A stretch of 43,799 nt of DNA, taken from the NCBI GenBank assembly GCA_002725315.1, contig PBOL01000044.1, positions 1 through 43,799 on the forward strand. The letters are read 5' to 3'. The DNA comes from Methanobacteriota archaeon (lineage in GTDB: Archaea; Thermoplasmatota; Poseidoniia; Poseidoniales; Thalassarchaeaceae). Under the pieces are notes generated by a model that was not told where the DNA came from, did no database searches, and worked only from the letters and a program-made list of their open reading frames with translations. Shown here piece after piece: positions 24,201-32,258 of this stretch (position 1 is its first letter; every line of letters starts with the position of its first letter). The position numbers and the translations under genes are program-made.

Positions 24201-24725
24201 CCTGTCGAGTTGATCGTTTGTATCATCGCCGTCTATGCCAATACCGGCAGAAACAGCCCCCCTGAATGTAACGCCGCCACCTAGCCAACCGTCATCGGAC
24301 AGGGTACTGTGGGCAATTGAAGGAGTCCAAACGAATGGTACCCTGATTGATTGGCCGGCGGCTAGGGTGATGTTGAAGGTCCATTCGTAGATTACAATCC
24401 CAATGGGATGCCAGATCTCAAGTTTGGCATCGGCGGTAATTGGAGATGGGTCTACTCCCTTCTGGTTGAAGGTTACGTTAATCTGAATAGTTTCGCTCTT
24501 AGTCATGTACTCGATAGTAGATGCGTCCGGCTGAACCCATGTCCTAGGAGAAAGCGTGCTGTTACCTACCTCAATTCCCGTCACTTCGAAGTCGACTGGG
24601 TTGTTCCTAGGAGCGACTTCAGAGATTTCCGCCGAGTCAACTGAGAGGTGCAGTGGAGCATGCGAGAAGCTAACAGCGACAATCAGCGAGGAGAGAAGCA
24701 GTGCGCGAAATGTTCCCATGAGCAT
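21222..24725 (-). CDS. large membrane-anchored surface protein, type I topology
   Basis: 1167 residues. An N-terminal signal sequence (GTFRALLLSSLIVAVSFSHA) is followed by about 1000 extracellular residues of beta-sandwich character, with many N-glycosylation-type NxS/T sites. The middle resembles repeated CARDB/NEW3-like modules (LKNTGNQYSSWNLG, FFNYGNTEETFDVRVD, EIWNDGNMDDSYDIELYFP), which bind or space domains in secreted archaeal proteins. One membrane helix near residues 1045-1063 (NYLVIAAGLAVMSVVLLAAF) precedes a cytoplasmic tail of about 100 residues with a PPPPSSP stretch and the end LPEGWTMEQWQHYGQQWL. The cysteine-containing segment at 190-320 may be a ligand-binding or jelly-roll domain. 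The ATG at 24725 was chosen over a TTG before it; another ATG at 24719 is possible. No enzymatic motif was recognised. Confidence 0.85.
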   Translation of the reverse strand: MLMGTFRALLLSSLIVAVSFSHAPLHLSVDSAEISEVAPRNNPVDFEVTGIEVGNSTLSPRTWVQPDASTIEYMTKSETIQINVTFNQKGVDPSPITADAKLEIWHPIGIVIYEWTFNITLAAGQSIRVPFVWTPSIAHSTLSDDGWLGGGVTFRGAVSAGIGIDGDDTNDQLDRDVPIALWYDPMENGFCNDEAFEGKYCSNTAVPYGYPTWYAAGYSDGYQADTDFPTGTWRMENDSSATGEWHWKVSGANDQYASNRFDRLRWAWQRINSQDGCADGVWGNGYEHGLGYGEHDSTVSSIHGANLCLVKLNAPLLYSVQIATDAWGEMAEGDTILLETDSGSAGNVEYLNYSSQNISSSEGEWTRLVWNATGLHPNEGFTTSFLFRSDSSFASEGIHLDSFIIFAIERGEEYTLDARCTFPDNFGGTMEYDPESEGGNTVLVEAADPDPPSLHCNIFNRGYVDTTLWYYTEVSNWSWMSGYPLRIDSNNPIDHDNFVKSTVVKARTYTDTWFNLSIPDGAPVQDLFWYTWINDGIVNKSGDGSGIKYYVELPVSVQSTYRMTLKQKTLANPAATILPGGTATITMDLKNTGNQYSSWNLGGTFPGTTQLSAAENLKWYDLSGEEVTMINMTPVEEISLNARVSIPEGLAPGLYELDLKANPRLPNTYLASSKVFIEVPVYHDLAIAPVRNAMMAPANGEQNIVQVFFFNYGNTEETFDVRVDTDNWRLLADISSHTVTLEENGGQTTLSLILPMPKGVFNGTYRVSIVATSQSDPSYQSMSNFYLTVPETYMVEVEDIDLSDEVFAAGTDPRTLKWEIWNDGNMDDSYDIELYFPSDVTAKVEGKNQFRTPVIAPGSSYNLSVSYNFSSGVDGARTINLKATSVAAGVYSEGEARFDVGTVGYLLVYPASSASNAIEIRESGDDYVIVMPIRSAHPELEQQIRTEVEYVQWKIYDARVAEEDRDFVLQAGEQRNVTIHIDVRDEHLENLAANQEQISITLVIISDLDTTSKTTEITLFKPDPAPEGTDVEEVAWKGANYLVIAAGLAVMSVVLLAAFRVFRDARAPLEEFSSLDDYRMTVEGWDGSKASESPLPSADDIANSMYGGSKELFEQPPPPSSPTPQEQPAEHHDAALGPPLPESGLPEGWTMEQWQHYGQQWLDSQKE

Positions 24726-24861
24726 CAAATTGCGAAATTCATTTGTGTAAGAAGGTTGGGGAGTAAAGTTCGGTGAATTGGTGACGCTCGGAACTCGGAT
24801 AGCAGTCTGAGAAGGGGGGACTGGGGTTCTTCGACGATGAAGGCCTTATGGTACTAGTCAG
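24726..24861. promoter_or_regulatory. divergent promoter region
   Basis: 136 bases between the surface protein (minus) and the membrane protein (plus). I see no coding frame. On the minus strand there is no clear ribosome binding site before the ATG at 24725, consistent with a leaderless transcript. No clear TATA box was identified on either strand. Confidence 0.4.
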
Positions 24862-25977
24862 GTGCGTGACGCTGTGGTTGACCGCTCCCTATTGCTCAAG
24901 AGGTTGCTACTCGTTCTGATGGTTGTTGGTCAGGTCACTCTGGCCCCAATTGTACTTTTCTCGTTGACCTACTTGCCGGAAATAAACTACGAAGAGGCAT
25001 CAATAGGACTTCGGACACACCTAATCTACTGGGTGGTAATTGCAGGTATTTCGTATGGCATGGTCTCGATCGTTCTAGCCCTGGTTGTTGGTGGTTTCAG
25101 GCCGTTTTTCATTGCAAATCAAGGGGGCTTGATTCCATTCTTAAGATTGAGTCCCAGAAGGGGCGACCCAGAATTGGTCGATAGGGCAAGACTCGCCCTC
25201 CAGAATAGCCCGTATGGGAGGATGGCCCAACTTGTCAATATCAAGACCAAGGGGGAGGAGCATGAAATTTTGGCTATTCACGGTGGACTCCAGTTGTTGG
25301 CCGTCCCTATGCAGGTGATACTGATTGCCGTCCCGTTGGCAATAATGGAATGGGTCCCAGATGAGATGGTCAGAGATGGGAGAGCATTCGACTTGGGAAT
25401 GGCCGGCTACATAGTCGCATTGTGGATTGCAGTGAGGATTCACCCCGTTGTTTCGTGGCAACTCGTGGGAATTGCAGCCATGTTCAGAAATGTTGTGTGG
25501 AGGGTCTCTAAGCTTTCGTGGATCCTACCCATATTCCTTTACTGGCTAGTTGCAAGGCTGGTACTGACCGCTTCTCTGAACTGGTTGGAAATTGACTATG
25601 CGCAATGGCATGAGATGCAGTTAGAGAAGATTATTCTGCAGGCGGTTGCACCTGAGGCGGAAATACCCCCTACAGCCATTCTAGACTACATTGTTGCCAT
25701 TTCAGTCCTCCCTATGGCCACATTCACAACCATTTCAGTACTGGGGGGTTCGCAGAATATGCCGGAATGGATGTTTGCACAAGATAGCGGGCTCGAGTCT
25801 CTAAGAGGCGGAGAGCTGAAGGAGTCCTTTGAAGATTCCAACTCTGAAGAGTTCTCAGAAGCGGGGCCCGAACTGGATGAGTCGGGTGATGTTGGCGAAA
25901 ATGAGGAGCGAATAACTGAATCTGAGAGCAGGATGATTGACATCCCGTTCAGCCTTTTTGATGATGACCAAACCTAA
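24862..25977 (+). CDS. multi-pass membrane protein with acidic C-terminal tail, unknown function
   Basis: 371 residues with about six hydrophobic segments (near 13-36, 50-76, 135-156, 174-196, 212-236 and 270-290). Between segments 2 and 3 is a hydrophilic loop with RPFFIANQGGLIPFLRLSPRRGDPELVDRAR. The arrangement vaguely recalls Yip1-type membrane proteins, but I cannot support the assignment. The last 70 residues are rich in Ser, Glu and Asp and should be cytoplasmic or disordered. Start is a GTG at 24862; a stop lies just upstream in the same frame. It diverges from the large surface protein and overlaps the stop of the mini membrane protein at 25974. Confidence 0.75.
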   Translation: MRDAVVDRSLLLKRLLLVLMVVGQVTLAPIVLFSLTYLPEINYEEASIGLRTHLIYWVVIAGISYGMVSIVLALVVGGFRPFFIANQGGLIPFLRLSPRRGDPELVDRARLALQNSPYGRMAQLVNIKTKGEEHEILAIHGGLQLLAVPMQVILIAVPLAIMEWVPDEMVRDGRAFDLGMAGYIVALWIAVRIHPVVSWQLVGIAAMFRNVVWRVSKLSWILPIFLYWLVARLVLTASLNWLEIDYAQWHEMQLEKIILQAVAPEAEIPPTAILDYIVAISVLPMATFTTISVLGGSQNMPEWMFAQDSGLESLRGGELKESFEDSNSEEFSEAGPELDESGDVGENEERITESESRMIDIPFSLFDDDQT

Positions 25978-26204
25978 GCCAGGGATTCTGAGATTTGGTT
26001 CAGAAGTGCCCAGCCCGAACCCAAAAATGTCCCGAAGAAGATTGCATTGGGGCCCAATAATTGTAGGGCCAGACCGGAAATCGCGATAATCAGTATTGCA
26101 ATCGCCAATGGTGAGGCGTGGCCTTCACTCACACTGGCAGAAGGGGCCCAATTGGATGCGACGAATGATGCCGTGCCTATGAGCACGTTTGCTAGTAGGC
26201 TCAC
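25974..26204 (-). CDS. small membrane protein coupled to the aminotransferase
   Basis: 76 residues with two hydrophobic segments (about 3-18 and 33-57) separated by a short Ser/Ala/Glu loop, and a third weaker one near the end. The GTG start overlaps the aminotransferase stop (GTGA) and has GGGGTGAC just upstream, which supports real coupled translation. No family recognised. The 3' end overlaps the convergent membrane protein by four bases. Confidence 0.6.
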   Translation of the reverse strand: MSLLANVLIGTASFVASNWAPSASVSEGHASPLAIAILIIAISGLALQLLGPNAIFFGTFLGSGWALLNQISESLA

Positions 26205-27352
26205 TCGTCACCCCTCAGTTCGGCCAATACCTTCGCGACTCTGTCCATTCCCCTGGAGATGTCTTCCCTGCCGATGGTATAGGCAAACCTGAGATGGCCC
26301 TCGCCCGCTTCGCCGAAGGCCGTTCCAGGCGAGCACAAGACCCCGCCCTCCAGGAGTTTGATTGCTATTTCCTCACTCGTCAACCCTGGAACCTCGACCT
26401 TTGGGAAAACATAGAACGCTCCAGTGGGAACGTGGCAAGTTACCCCTGGCATGGAGTTTAGTCGTTCACATATCAGGTCCCTCCTTTCCTTGAACTCGCG
26501 GCACATCGTCTCGGGATAATCAGGTGCCTTCTCCAAAGCCTCGAGGACCGCATACTGCATTGCGTCGTTGGAGCAAGCAGTAACGTAGTACTGCATCTTG
26601 GTTAGTTCTCGCATAAGATCATCATCCGGCGACAGCAAATACCCTATTCTCCATCCAGTCATCGCGAATGTCTTGGAGAATGACTGGACCATGACAAGCT
26701 TGTCATAACCCGCACCCAAGAAGGAAACGTGCGGAGAGTCGTAAACAATCCTGTCATATACTTCGTCAGTGATTAGCCAAAGGTCATGTGTCCTGGCAAA
26801 TTCTACCAGCTCGTCCCTCTGTTTTTCATCCACATTTCCTCCGGTTGGATTACTAGGGAAGTTGTATAGAATAGCGACCGTATTCTCGTCGACCTTCTCC
26901 TCTAGATCTTCGATGGTAGGGACGAAGCCATTCTCGAAGCGACAAGGATAGAGTCGTGGCTCGCCCCCACAAATTACCACATCTGGGGGATATAGGGGGA
27001 AGTATGGCTCGGGGATCAGTACGTTGTCCCCTGGATTGACAGTTGCTAGGAAAATATCCAACAGAGCATTGGTTCCGCTCATGGTGATACAGACGTTTGA
27101 TTCGTCCAGGCTAGGTACCAAGTGATGCCACATCCCGGCGATTTTCTCCCTAAGTGAAGGAAGTCCCGCGGTAGTTGTGTACTTGTTGCGTCCCTCTTGC
27201 ATAGCTCTAGTGAATGCCTCCACGGCGATTTCAGGAGGCTGGAAGTCGGGCTCACCCAAGCCGAATTGGACAGCATCATCGCTGGCCATGTCAAACATAC
27301 GCCTTACGCCAGTTGGTCGAATGCTATTGGCGCGGTCGGAGAATCGCACCAT
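26201..27352 (-). CDS. class I/II aminotransferase (aspartate aminotransferase-like)
   Basis: 383-residue PLP enzyme of fold type I that moves amino groups between amino acids and 2-oxo acids, usually with glutamate/2-oxoglutarate. Seen: GLGEPDFQPP near the N-terminus, MSGTNALLDI (cofactor phosphate region), NFPSNPTGG (Asn168), DEVYD (Asp196), SFSKTFAMTGWRIGY with the PLP lysine Lys227, and the C-terminal HLRFAY carrying the substrate carboxylate Arg. Length is that of the archaeal AspC family. The exact substrate (Asp, Ala, aromatic) cannot be read from the sequence. ATG at 27352; no strong ribosome binding site, so possibly leaderless. Followed by a coupled mini membrane protein. Confidence 0.93.
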   Translation of the reverse strand: MVRFSDRANSIRPTGVRRMFDMASDDAVQFGLGEPDFQPPEIAVEAFTRAMQEGRNKYTTTAGLPSLREKIAGMWHHLVPSLDESNVCITMSGTNALLDIFLATVNPGDNVLIPEPYFPLYPPDVVICGGEPRLYPCRFENGFVPTIEDLEEKVDENTVAILYNFPSNPTGGNVDEKQRDELVEFARTHDLWLITDEVYDRIVYDSPHVSFLGAGYDKLVMVQSFSKTFAMTGWRIGYLLSPDDDLMRELTKMQYYVTACSNDAMQYAVLEALEKAPDYPETMCREFKERRDLICERLNSMPGVTCHVPTGAFYVFPKVEVPGLTSEEIAIKLLEGGVLCSPGTAFGEAGEGHLRFAYTIGREDISRGMDRVAKVLAELRGDE

Positions 27353-27415
27353 GGCCCATGGACTAACGTTCTAGGATTTGAACAAGGCGGCTCTGGACTC
27401 ACCCCTTGGTTAGCC

Positions 27416-29533
27416 TCAATCATCACCATTCGTTACAATTTCGGCGTCTATAACCTGGGACTTCGATGCCCTAAGATTTGAGATCATGCCATCAATTTCT
27501 ATGTCTGAGCGAAGTCTAACTAACAGTAGGGATGCACACCAAGCCAGGAAAACCAGGCCCACTAGGCCAATAACAATCGGTGGAACTGCGAAGCTTGATT
27601 CCCCGCCTCCTGAGCCTATGAATGACGCAAACGAAGGGAGGGACTGGGCGCTTCCAGAAATAGCCCTAACTTCGATTTCGTGTACCTCCGGGGAAGCCTT
27701 GCTGGAATCTAAAATTACATGCCAAGTGAATGGCTCCAGAGGACCTATTTCACCAGGGACAATAGAGTATGAGGCCTCATACCATTCACCTCCGTCTATC
27801 CTGAACTCCACCCTTTCTACGCTACCCATCTGCCCCCAAGAATGACCTGTGATGTTTAGTTCCCCGAAAGATTGGTTTACGCTTGTGATGTGATTCTGGA
27901 TGTTTACGTCTATTTCCTGAAGATCGGAGGTTTCGGATAGCCGCAGTGCCAGTTCTACTGCCGCATATGCATCCACCATTCCATAACCAAATTCACGGTT
28001 CCAGTATGGGTCTACATCTGGAGCGCTTGGCTCGCCCCTTCTCTCCGAGGTTTGCTTCAGTACTTCTTTGATCTGCAAGGGGGATAGTTCGGGGTTAGCC
28101 TCAATGACCAGTGCGATGACCCCCGTGACTGTCGGAGTGGCGTAGGATGTACCACTTCCCCTGCCAGTGTAGGTGTTGTCCGAGGCATCGCCTCCGAGGA
28201 AGTTGTTGCACCCCCCGCTAGATACACACCCTTCGGCCTGAATAATATTGGTCCCAGGGGCACTGATTTCTGGAATCAACTCGTTCACGGGATTTCCATC
28301 CCCGTTGTCCCTTCTTGGGCCACGTGAAGAGTAGGAGGCAATTGTGTCGTCTTCCCTTGAGACGGTATTCTGGTCATCTGTGGCAGCAACGGTGATTGAT
28401 AATGATGAAGCGCTCATCCCAGATAGCCCGTCATTATCTGGTCCGGAGTTTCCTGCTGCATTTGAGACAGTCACCCCAGCCATCATGGCATCGTCGAGAA
28501 TACGGCTATGCATATCGGACCCATCCGATTCACCCTCCTCGTGACTGGTAATGCCCCAGGAAAGGGATATAATGTCGATTCCGTGGTTTTCTTCGTCCAC
28601 CCCGGGCCATGCGTCATCCCTATGATCGATTATCCACTGTAAACCATTCATGGCAGACTCATAGAACTCCTGCTCCAACAGATAGTTCTCGAATGGGCCG
28701 GCCCCGACATCGGTACCGATTCTCACATCGACTAGAGATGCGTTTGGGGCCGAGCCGTAGAAATCTGATTGGCTGCCATCGGATTCTATTCCTGTTGCAC
28801 TTGCCATCCCCATGCAAGCAGTCCCATGCTGATTTCCGTCATCGGGATCGAATGAGCCATCGTCCTCCCTTCCCCCGGAAAGTATGCACTGGGGGTCGGA
28901 GTGAACGTAGCAGACTGCATCGTATCCCGCTACGAACTTGCCAGATAGGCCAGGATGCTCGTTGTCGACCCCCGTATCAGTTAGGGCTATGTTTACCCCC
29001 TGTCCACTAACTCCGAGATCCCAAGCACCGTTCGGATAATCCGATGAGTTTCGGGCCTTTACCGCGGGAGTCTGAATGTCACCATGAAATACTACTGAGC
29101 CATACCTCTCTACCATTACAACCCCGTCGATTTTTGATAGTTCTTCCACATCCGAAGATTCTACCGGGCCAATAAGTAAAGCATCTATGGCGGGTAGCTC
29201 TACTGTAATTGAGTATCCCATCATCTCCAGGTTATCGCGGTCGGAATCTGTCACTGTCCTACCATATGAGAGGCCGACATTGACAGTGCCAGGAACCCCT
29301 TGAATTGAGTCATGAATTCCATTTCTATCGGAATCCAAGGAGGTCCACGTCCACCATGGACCCGGGTCTGTCCAAGTCACTTCTGATTGACTGGGTGCTG
29401 AGCTCGAAAGCTCCGGATAGGAAACTCGGATGTCGTCTTCCGGAGGCGTATTGGCGCCCATTGTCCCGATGCTACCGGAAACAGGGAGCAGCAAAATTAC
29501 GCAAAATACGGAGATGGCTTTCGTGTCCCTCAT
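27416..29533 (-). CDS. secreted subtilisin-like serine protease (S8), membrane-anchored
   Basis: 705 residues: signal peptide (KAISVFCVILLLPVSGSIG), an inhibitor/propeptide-like region (about 80-150), the S8 catalytic domain and a beta-rich C-terminal domain followed by one membrane helix and a short basic/acidic tail. The catalytic triad is Asp186 (ALTDTGVDNEHP), His236 (GNQHGTACMGMA) and Ser463 (GTSYATPTVTG), with the oxyanion Asn362 (NAAGNSGP). The enzyme should face outside and degrade proteins, fitting the peptide importer further right. The ATG at 29533 is preferred because the open frame upstream starts with TTG and lacks signal-peptide character. A tRNA gene lies upstream on the same strand. 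Confidence 0.93.
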   Translation of the reverse strand: MRDTKAISVFCVILLLPVSGSIGTMGANTPPEDDIRVSYPELSSSAPSQSEVTWTDPGPWWTWTSLDSDRNGIHDSIQGVPGTVNVGLSYGRTVTDSDRDNLEMMGYSITVELPAIDALLIGPVESSDVEELSKIDGVVMVERYGSVVFHGDIQTPAVKARNSSDYPNGAWDLGVSGQGVNIALTDTGVDNEHPGLSGKFVAGYDAVCYVHSDPQCILSGGREDDGSFDPDDGNQHGTACMGMASATGIESDGSQSDFYGSAPNASLVDVRIGTDVGAGPFENYLLEQEFYESAMNGLQWIIDHRDDAWPGVDEENHGIDIISLSWGITSHEEGESDGSDMHSRILDDAMMAGVTVSNAAGNSGPDNDGLSGMSASSLSITVAATDDQNTVSREDDTIASYSSRGPRRDNGDGNPVNELIPEISAPGTNIIQAEGCVSSGGCNNFLGGDASDNTYTGRGSGTSYATPTVTGVIALVIEANPELSPLQIKEVLKQTSERRGEPSAPDVDPYWNREFGYGMVDAYAAVELALRLSETSDLQEIDVNIQNHITSVNQSFGELNITGHSWGQMGSVERVEFRIDGGEWYEASYSIVPGEIGPLEPFTWHVILDSSKASPEVHEIEVRAISGSAQSLPSFASFIGSGGGESSFAVPPIVIGLVGLVFLAWCASLLLVRLRSDIEIDGMISNLRASKSQVIDAEIVTNGDD

Positions 29534-29608
29534 CGAATATGCGGAGCGCGGGCACGACTTCAAACCAACCTCTTAGAAGTGACTGGTGGCATTATTCCGG
29601 ACTGCCCC

Positions 29609-29797
29609 TGGTGGGGGCACTGGGATTTGAACCCAGATCAGCGGGTGTCTTCCGCCTAGCGTGCACCCGGCAAGCGCACGCTCTCGGGTTGCGACGGGTC
29701 GGTGCTCCAGTTGGTCATCAAAGCCATCAGAAAACCCACTCGTCGTCATTCCCGTGCAACTGGAGCCCGCGGTACTACCAGGTTATACTATACCCCC
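29609..29797 (-). tRNA. trnW: tRNA-Trp (CCA anticodon) with intron
   Basis: Exon 1 is 29797-29760 and exon 2 is 29646-29612, with an encoded CCA to 29609. The acceptor stem GGGGGTA/TGCCCCC, D arm GTAT/GTAC, anticodon stem GCGGG/CCCGC and T arm CTGGG-TTCAAAT-CCCAG all form. The anticodon loop is C32 T33 C34 C35 A36 G37 A38, so the anticodon is CCA (Trp). A 113-nt intron interrupts positions 37/38, the standard archaeal site. A bulge-helix-bulge can be drawn: bulges AG^T and AC^A around a central helix CTCC/GAAG with one C34-A mismatch. Confidence 0.95.
29647..29759 (-). ncRNA. tRNA-Trp intron forming a box C/D methylation guide
   Basis: The intron holds box C ATGACGA (29749-29743), box D' CTGA (29730-29727), box C' TGATGA (29720-29715) and a D-like CCGA (29702-29699), with exactly 12 bases in each guide interval. 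The guide before D (AACTGGAGC) is complementary to pre-tRNA positions 31-37 plus the first two intron bases, and its fifth base before D faces C34. The guide before D' (GTGGGT) pairs with positions 38-43, and its fifth base faces C39. This is the arrangement known from Haloferax volcanii tRNA-Trp, where C34 and U39 are 2'-O-methylated. Confidence 0.85.
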
Positions 29798-29827
29798 TTA
29801 GGAGTGCAACGCCCTAGGGCCTTACTC

Positions 29828-29836
29828 TTATGATAA
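29828..29836 (-). promoter_or_regulatory. candidate TATA box for tRNA-Trp
   Basis: TTATCATAA on the minus strand, centred 35 bases upstream of the mature tRNA 5' end. Transcription starting about 25 bases downstream would give a leader of some 9 nt for RNase P to remove. Confidence 0.5.
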
Positions 29837-29877
29837 TCTCGGTCCGACCGGAAATGGCCATTACCTGAAATGTGGAC

Positions 29878-32214
29878 TCAGAACGATCCTAAAATCGGCC
29901 CTACTGCTAAATGAATTGCCATCCAAGCTCCCAAGATTATGGCTGCAAGACCCCACGCTCTGGGCCTTATTCCGACGCTTAGCCAACCGAATGTTCGAGA
30001 TAGTGAACCGGGTGCTATCGCCACTAATCTGGCCAGATTGATGACCAGTCCTGCAACCAGTAACATTCCTGCGAAAGCAAGAATTGAGAGAAAGAGGCCG
30101 AAGATATCTGAGCGGGCTAATGCCCCTATGCCTTGCGGTATTAGTGTGGGAGATCTCAACCACAGTAGCCAAGCTAGCCAAAGTCCCAGATATGCGTCCT
30201 CCTTGAAGCTGGATTCATCTCGCCAATTCCTGAAATCTACCGGCAGTAGAAGATAAATTCTGGATGATGTGATTTCAATCTCGGCTATTTTTCCTCGAAG
30301 TAGCATAGAGGAGCCGTGATACACCATTACTGCTGCTAACACTAATTCAACCCATACCCATACTGAGCCTAAGCCTATTGAAGCCAACAGCGAAACGGGT
30401 AGTGCCCATAATGCGAATCCGGTAGCAGCGGCTGCGGCTGTCATCAGAGATGCGGCGCCCGGGAAGAGTGGCTCTTCTGGAAGTTCCAATTTTCTTTCTC
30501 TAGGCATTGCTAGAATCAAGAGAGGTAGAAGAGCAGTTCCGAGGGTTAAGGAAAGAATGGTTAGCGGGTTTTTTCCAGAGCCTCTCTTCGCAGACTCTAC
30601 TGCTTCCTCAATTTCCATCGCAGACATGGTTCCAGGATTCCAACTGGTAACAAATCCAGCAGAGTCGATGACGATTACAGCGTCAGTGGCTCCGCTTGGA
30701 AATGATTTCCCTACTGAAGCATCCGATTCATCCATTAGTAATGGCCATGATTCATTTAGTTGCATTGAGTAGGTGTCCAAGTCGATTGCTTGAACTCCTT
30801 CTCCAGTAGCGATTTGAACGAAAGCGATATCTTCCTGACTAATCGCTTCGGCCCCTCTGAACTCATTCATCTGCCTAAGTGAATTTGGCGAACCGGGGTG
30901 GAATAAGCCGACAACTAGCGCGTCACTGTCTTCTATGAGATCTGATAGAGAAACTAGTCCCCCATCATGGGAAAGCAGATTGAATGATGGTGCAGCCCCC
31001 TCTTGGCGAGGAATCTCGGAATCTATGTCCGGCAGATGCAAAGCTGGCCCGATTGTAGCGATAGCCAGTAACAGTAGCACTCCGTAGACAGGTAGAGGGA
31101 GTGTAGCCTCACGGATAGAAGCGGCAATCCAACCCACTATGGCAAGTGGAATTATCAGAATAGCCCACATTGAAGATAGGAGTGGCCCCTCTTCAGAAGG
31201 GATCTCGAATCTCAAAACCGCTATTGCATCACACGGCTCACCCGGATCTTGGTCGGTTAGAGCGAAACATGAGTCAATCATGTATTGGCCCGGAGAAATC
31301 GGCTTCTCGGAAGACCAAGTCAGAATCGTTCGGTTTGCCTCTCCAGTCCTAGTTCCATGAGGCATCTCAAAGTGTTCAAGTCGCTGATCCTCCTTGCCGT
31401 GACCATGTACCATTTCATCCCAATCGAGAGGACCTACAATCTGAATCACTTGTCTGTCGAAGTCGCTAGGGCCCCAAGGGGAAATAGGCGTAAATTCAAT
31501 TCGTACCATTCTGTTTGAATCGACCCTGTATTGTAACATCGGTTCAATCACGTTTCCATGGAAGATAATACCAGAAGTCGCATCATAGGTGCCCCACCAA
31601 AGTACGCCTTGTTGGATGCAATCGTGTTCTACATCGACACTCAGTGAAATCAGATCACCTTCTGACAATGAGACATTGACATTGTCGGCCATCACAGTGA
31701 ACTCATGGGCCTCAAGATAGGACTCCTCCATCGCTATTGAATTTGTAATGGCGTTATCGAGAACCAGTGTACTTCCTAGAGACAATGTGACATAGAATCT
31801 AGTCTCGGCACCGGCCGCTCCGGGTAGAACATTGGATAATCTGCATCCGTCATTGGTTGAGTCTAGAGAAGCAAACAGTCTGACAGTAAGATTTCCCTCG
31901 AACCTGAATGAGTTGGAAAGGGGGGCGGACTGAATATCGATTAGGTTCGGATTTAGGGAAGAGCTGGTTCTAGTAAACTCGGCCTTGCCCAATGGCTCAC
32001 CTGTGTTGGTGGACCAATTGCGGTCAAGGAATGGCTCATTCACGGTTCCCTTCAGGTAGAGCATATGAGATTCTGGCAAATCCCAATCTATCCCTGGACC
32101 GTCCATCTCCATTGGATCTTGAGCATGTGTAACCGAGCCAAAAGATAGGGCTAGGAGCAGTGCTACGAGGGCCGTGGCAGCACTCACAGTATGTACTCTA
32201 GAACGATTTCCCAT
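29878..32214 (-). CDS. secreted/membrane protein with cysteine-less redoxin domain and CcdA-like membrane part
   Basis: 778 residues. A signal peptide (1-31, ending THA) leads to an extracellular beta-rich domain (about 40-340), two membrane helices (350-392), a thioredoxin/redoxin-like domain (405-545) and a C-terminal block of about six membrane helices. The redoxin is recognised by GAAPSFNLLSHDGGLVSLSDL, VVGLFHPGSPNSLRQMNEF and the segment DAVIVIDSAGFV. Where TlpA/AhpC proteins have WCxxC it has G-S442-P-N-S445, so it cannot do disulfide chemistry. The C-terminal block (NPLTILSLTLGTALLPLLILAMP) resembles DsbD/CcdA in layout but lacks its cysteines; this is a weaker call. The ATG at 32214 has GGAGG six bases upstream; the frame is open 61 codons further without similarity. 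DUF92 lies 44 bases upstream on the same strand. Confidence 0.75.
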   Translation of the reverse strand: MGNRSRVHTVSAATALVALLLALSFGSVTHAQDPMEMDGPGIDWDLPESHMLYLKGTVNEPFLDRNWSTNTGEPLGKAEFTRTSSSLNPNLIDIQSAPLSNSFRFEGNLTVRLFASLDSTNDGCRLSNVLPGAAGAETRFYVTLSLGSTLVLDNAITNSIAMEESYLEAHEFTVMADNVNVSLSEGDLISLSVDVEHDCIQQGVLWWGTYDATSGIIFHGNVIEPMLQYRVDSNRMVRIEFTPISPWGPSDFDRQVIQIVGPLDWDEMVHGHGKEDQRLEHFEMPHGTRTGEANRTILTWSSEKPISPGQYMIDSCFALTDQDPGEPCDAIAVLRFEIPSEEGPLLSSMWAILIIPLAIVGWIAASIREATLPLPVYGVLLLLAIATIGPALHLPDIDSEIPRQEGAAPSFNLLSHDGGLVSLSDLIEDSDALVVGLFHPGSPNSLRQMNEFRGAEAISQEDIAFVQIATGEGVQAIDLDTYSMQLNESWPLLMDESDASVGKSFPSGATDAVIVIDSAGFVTSWNPGTMSAMEIEEAVESAKRGSGKNPLTILSLTLGTALLPLLILAMPRERKLELPEEPLFPGAASLMTAAAAATGFALWALPVSLLASIGLGSVWVWVELVLAAVMVYHGSSMLLRGKIAEIEITSSRIYLLLPVDFRNWRDESSFKEDAYLGLWLAWLLWLRSPTLIPQGIGALARSDIFGLFLSILAFAGMLLVAGLVINLARLVAIAPGSLSRTFGWLSVGIRPRAWGLAAIILGAWMAIHLAVGPILGSF

Positions 32215-32258
32215 GGTAGCCTCCATACCTCGTACAGTACAAACCTCACTATCACCTG

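Noticed and set aside
21140-24725. Several plus-strand frames opposite the thermosome and surface protein
   Set aside because: They are antisense shadows of long genes with clear domain structure.
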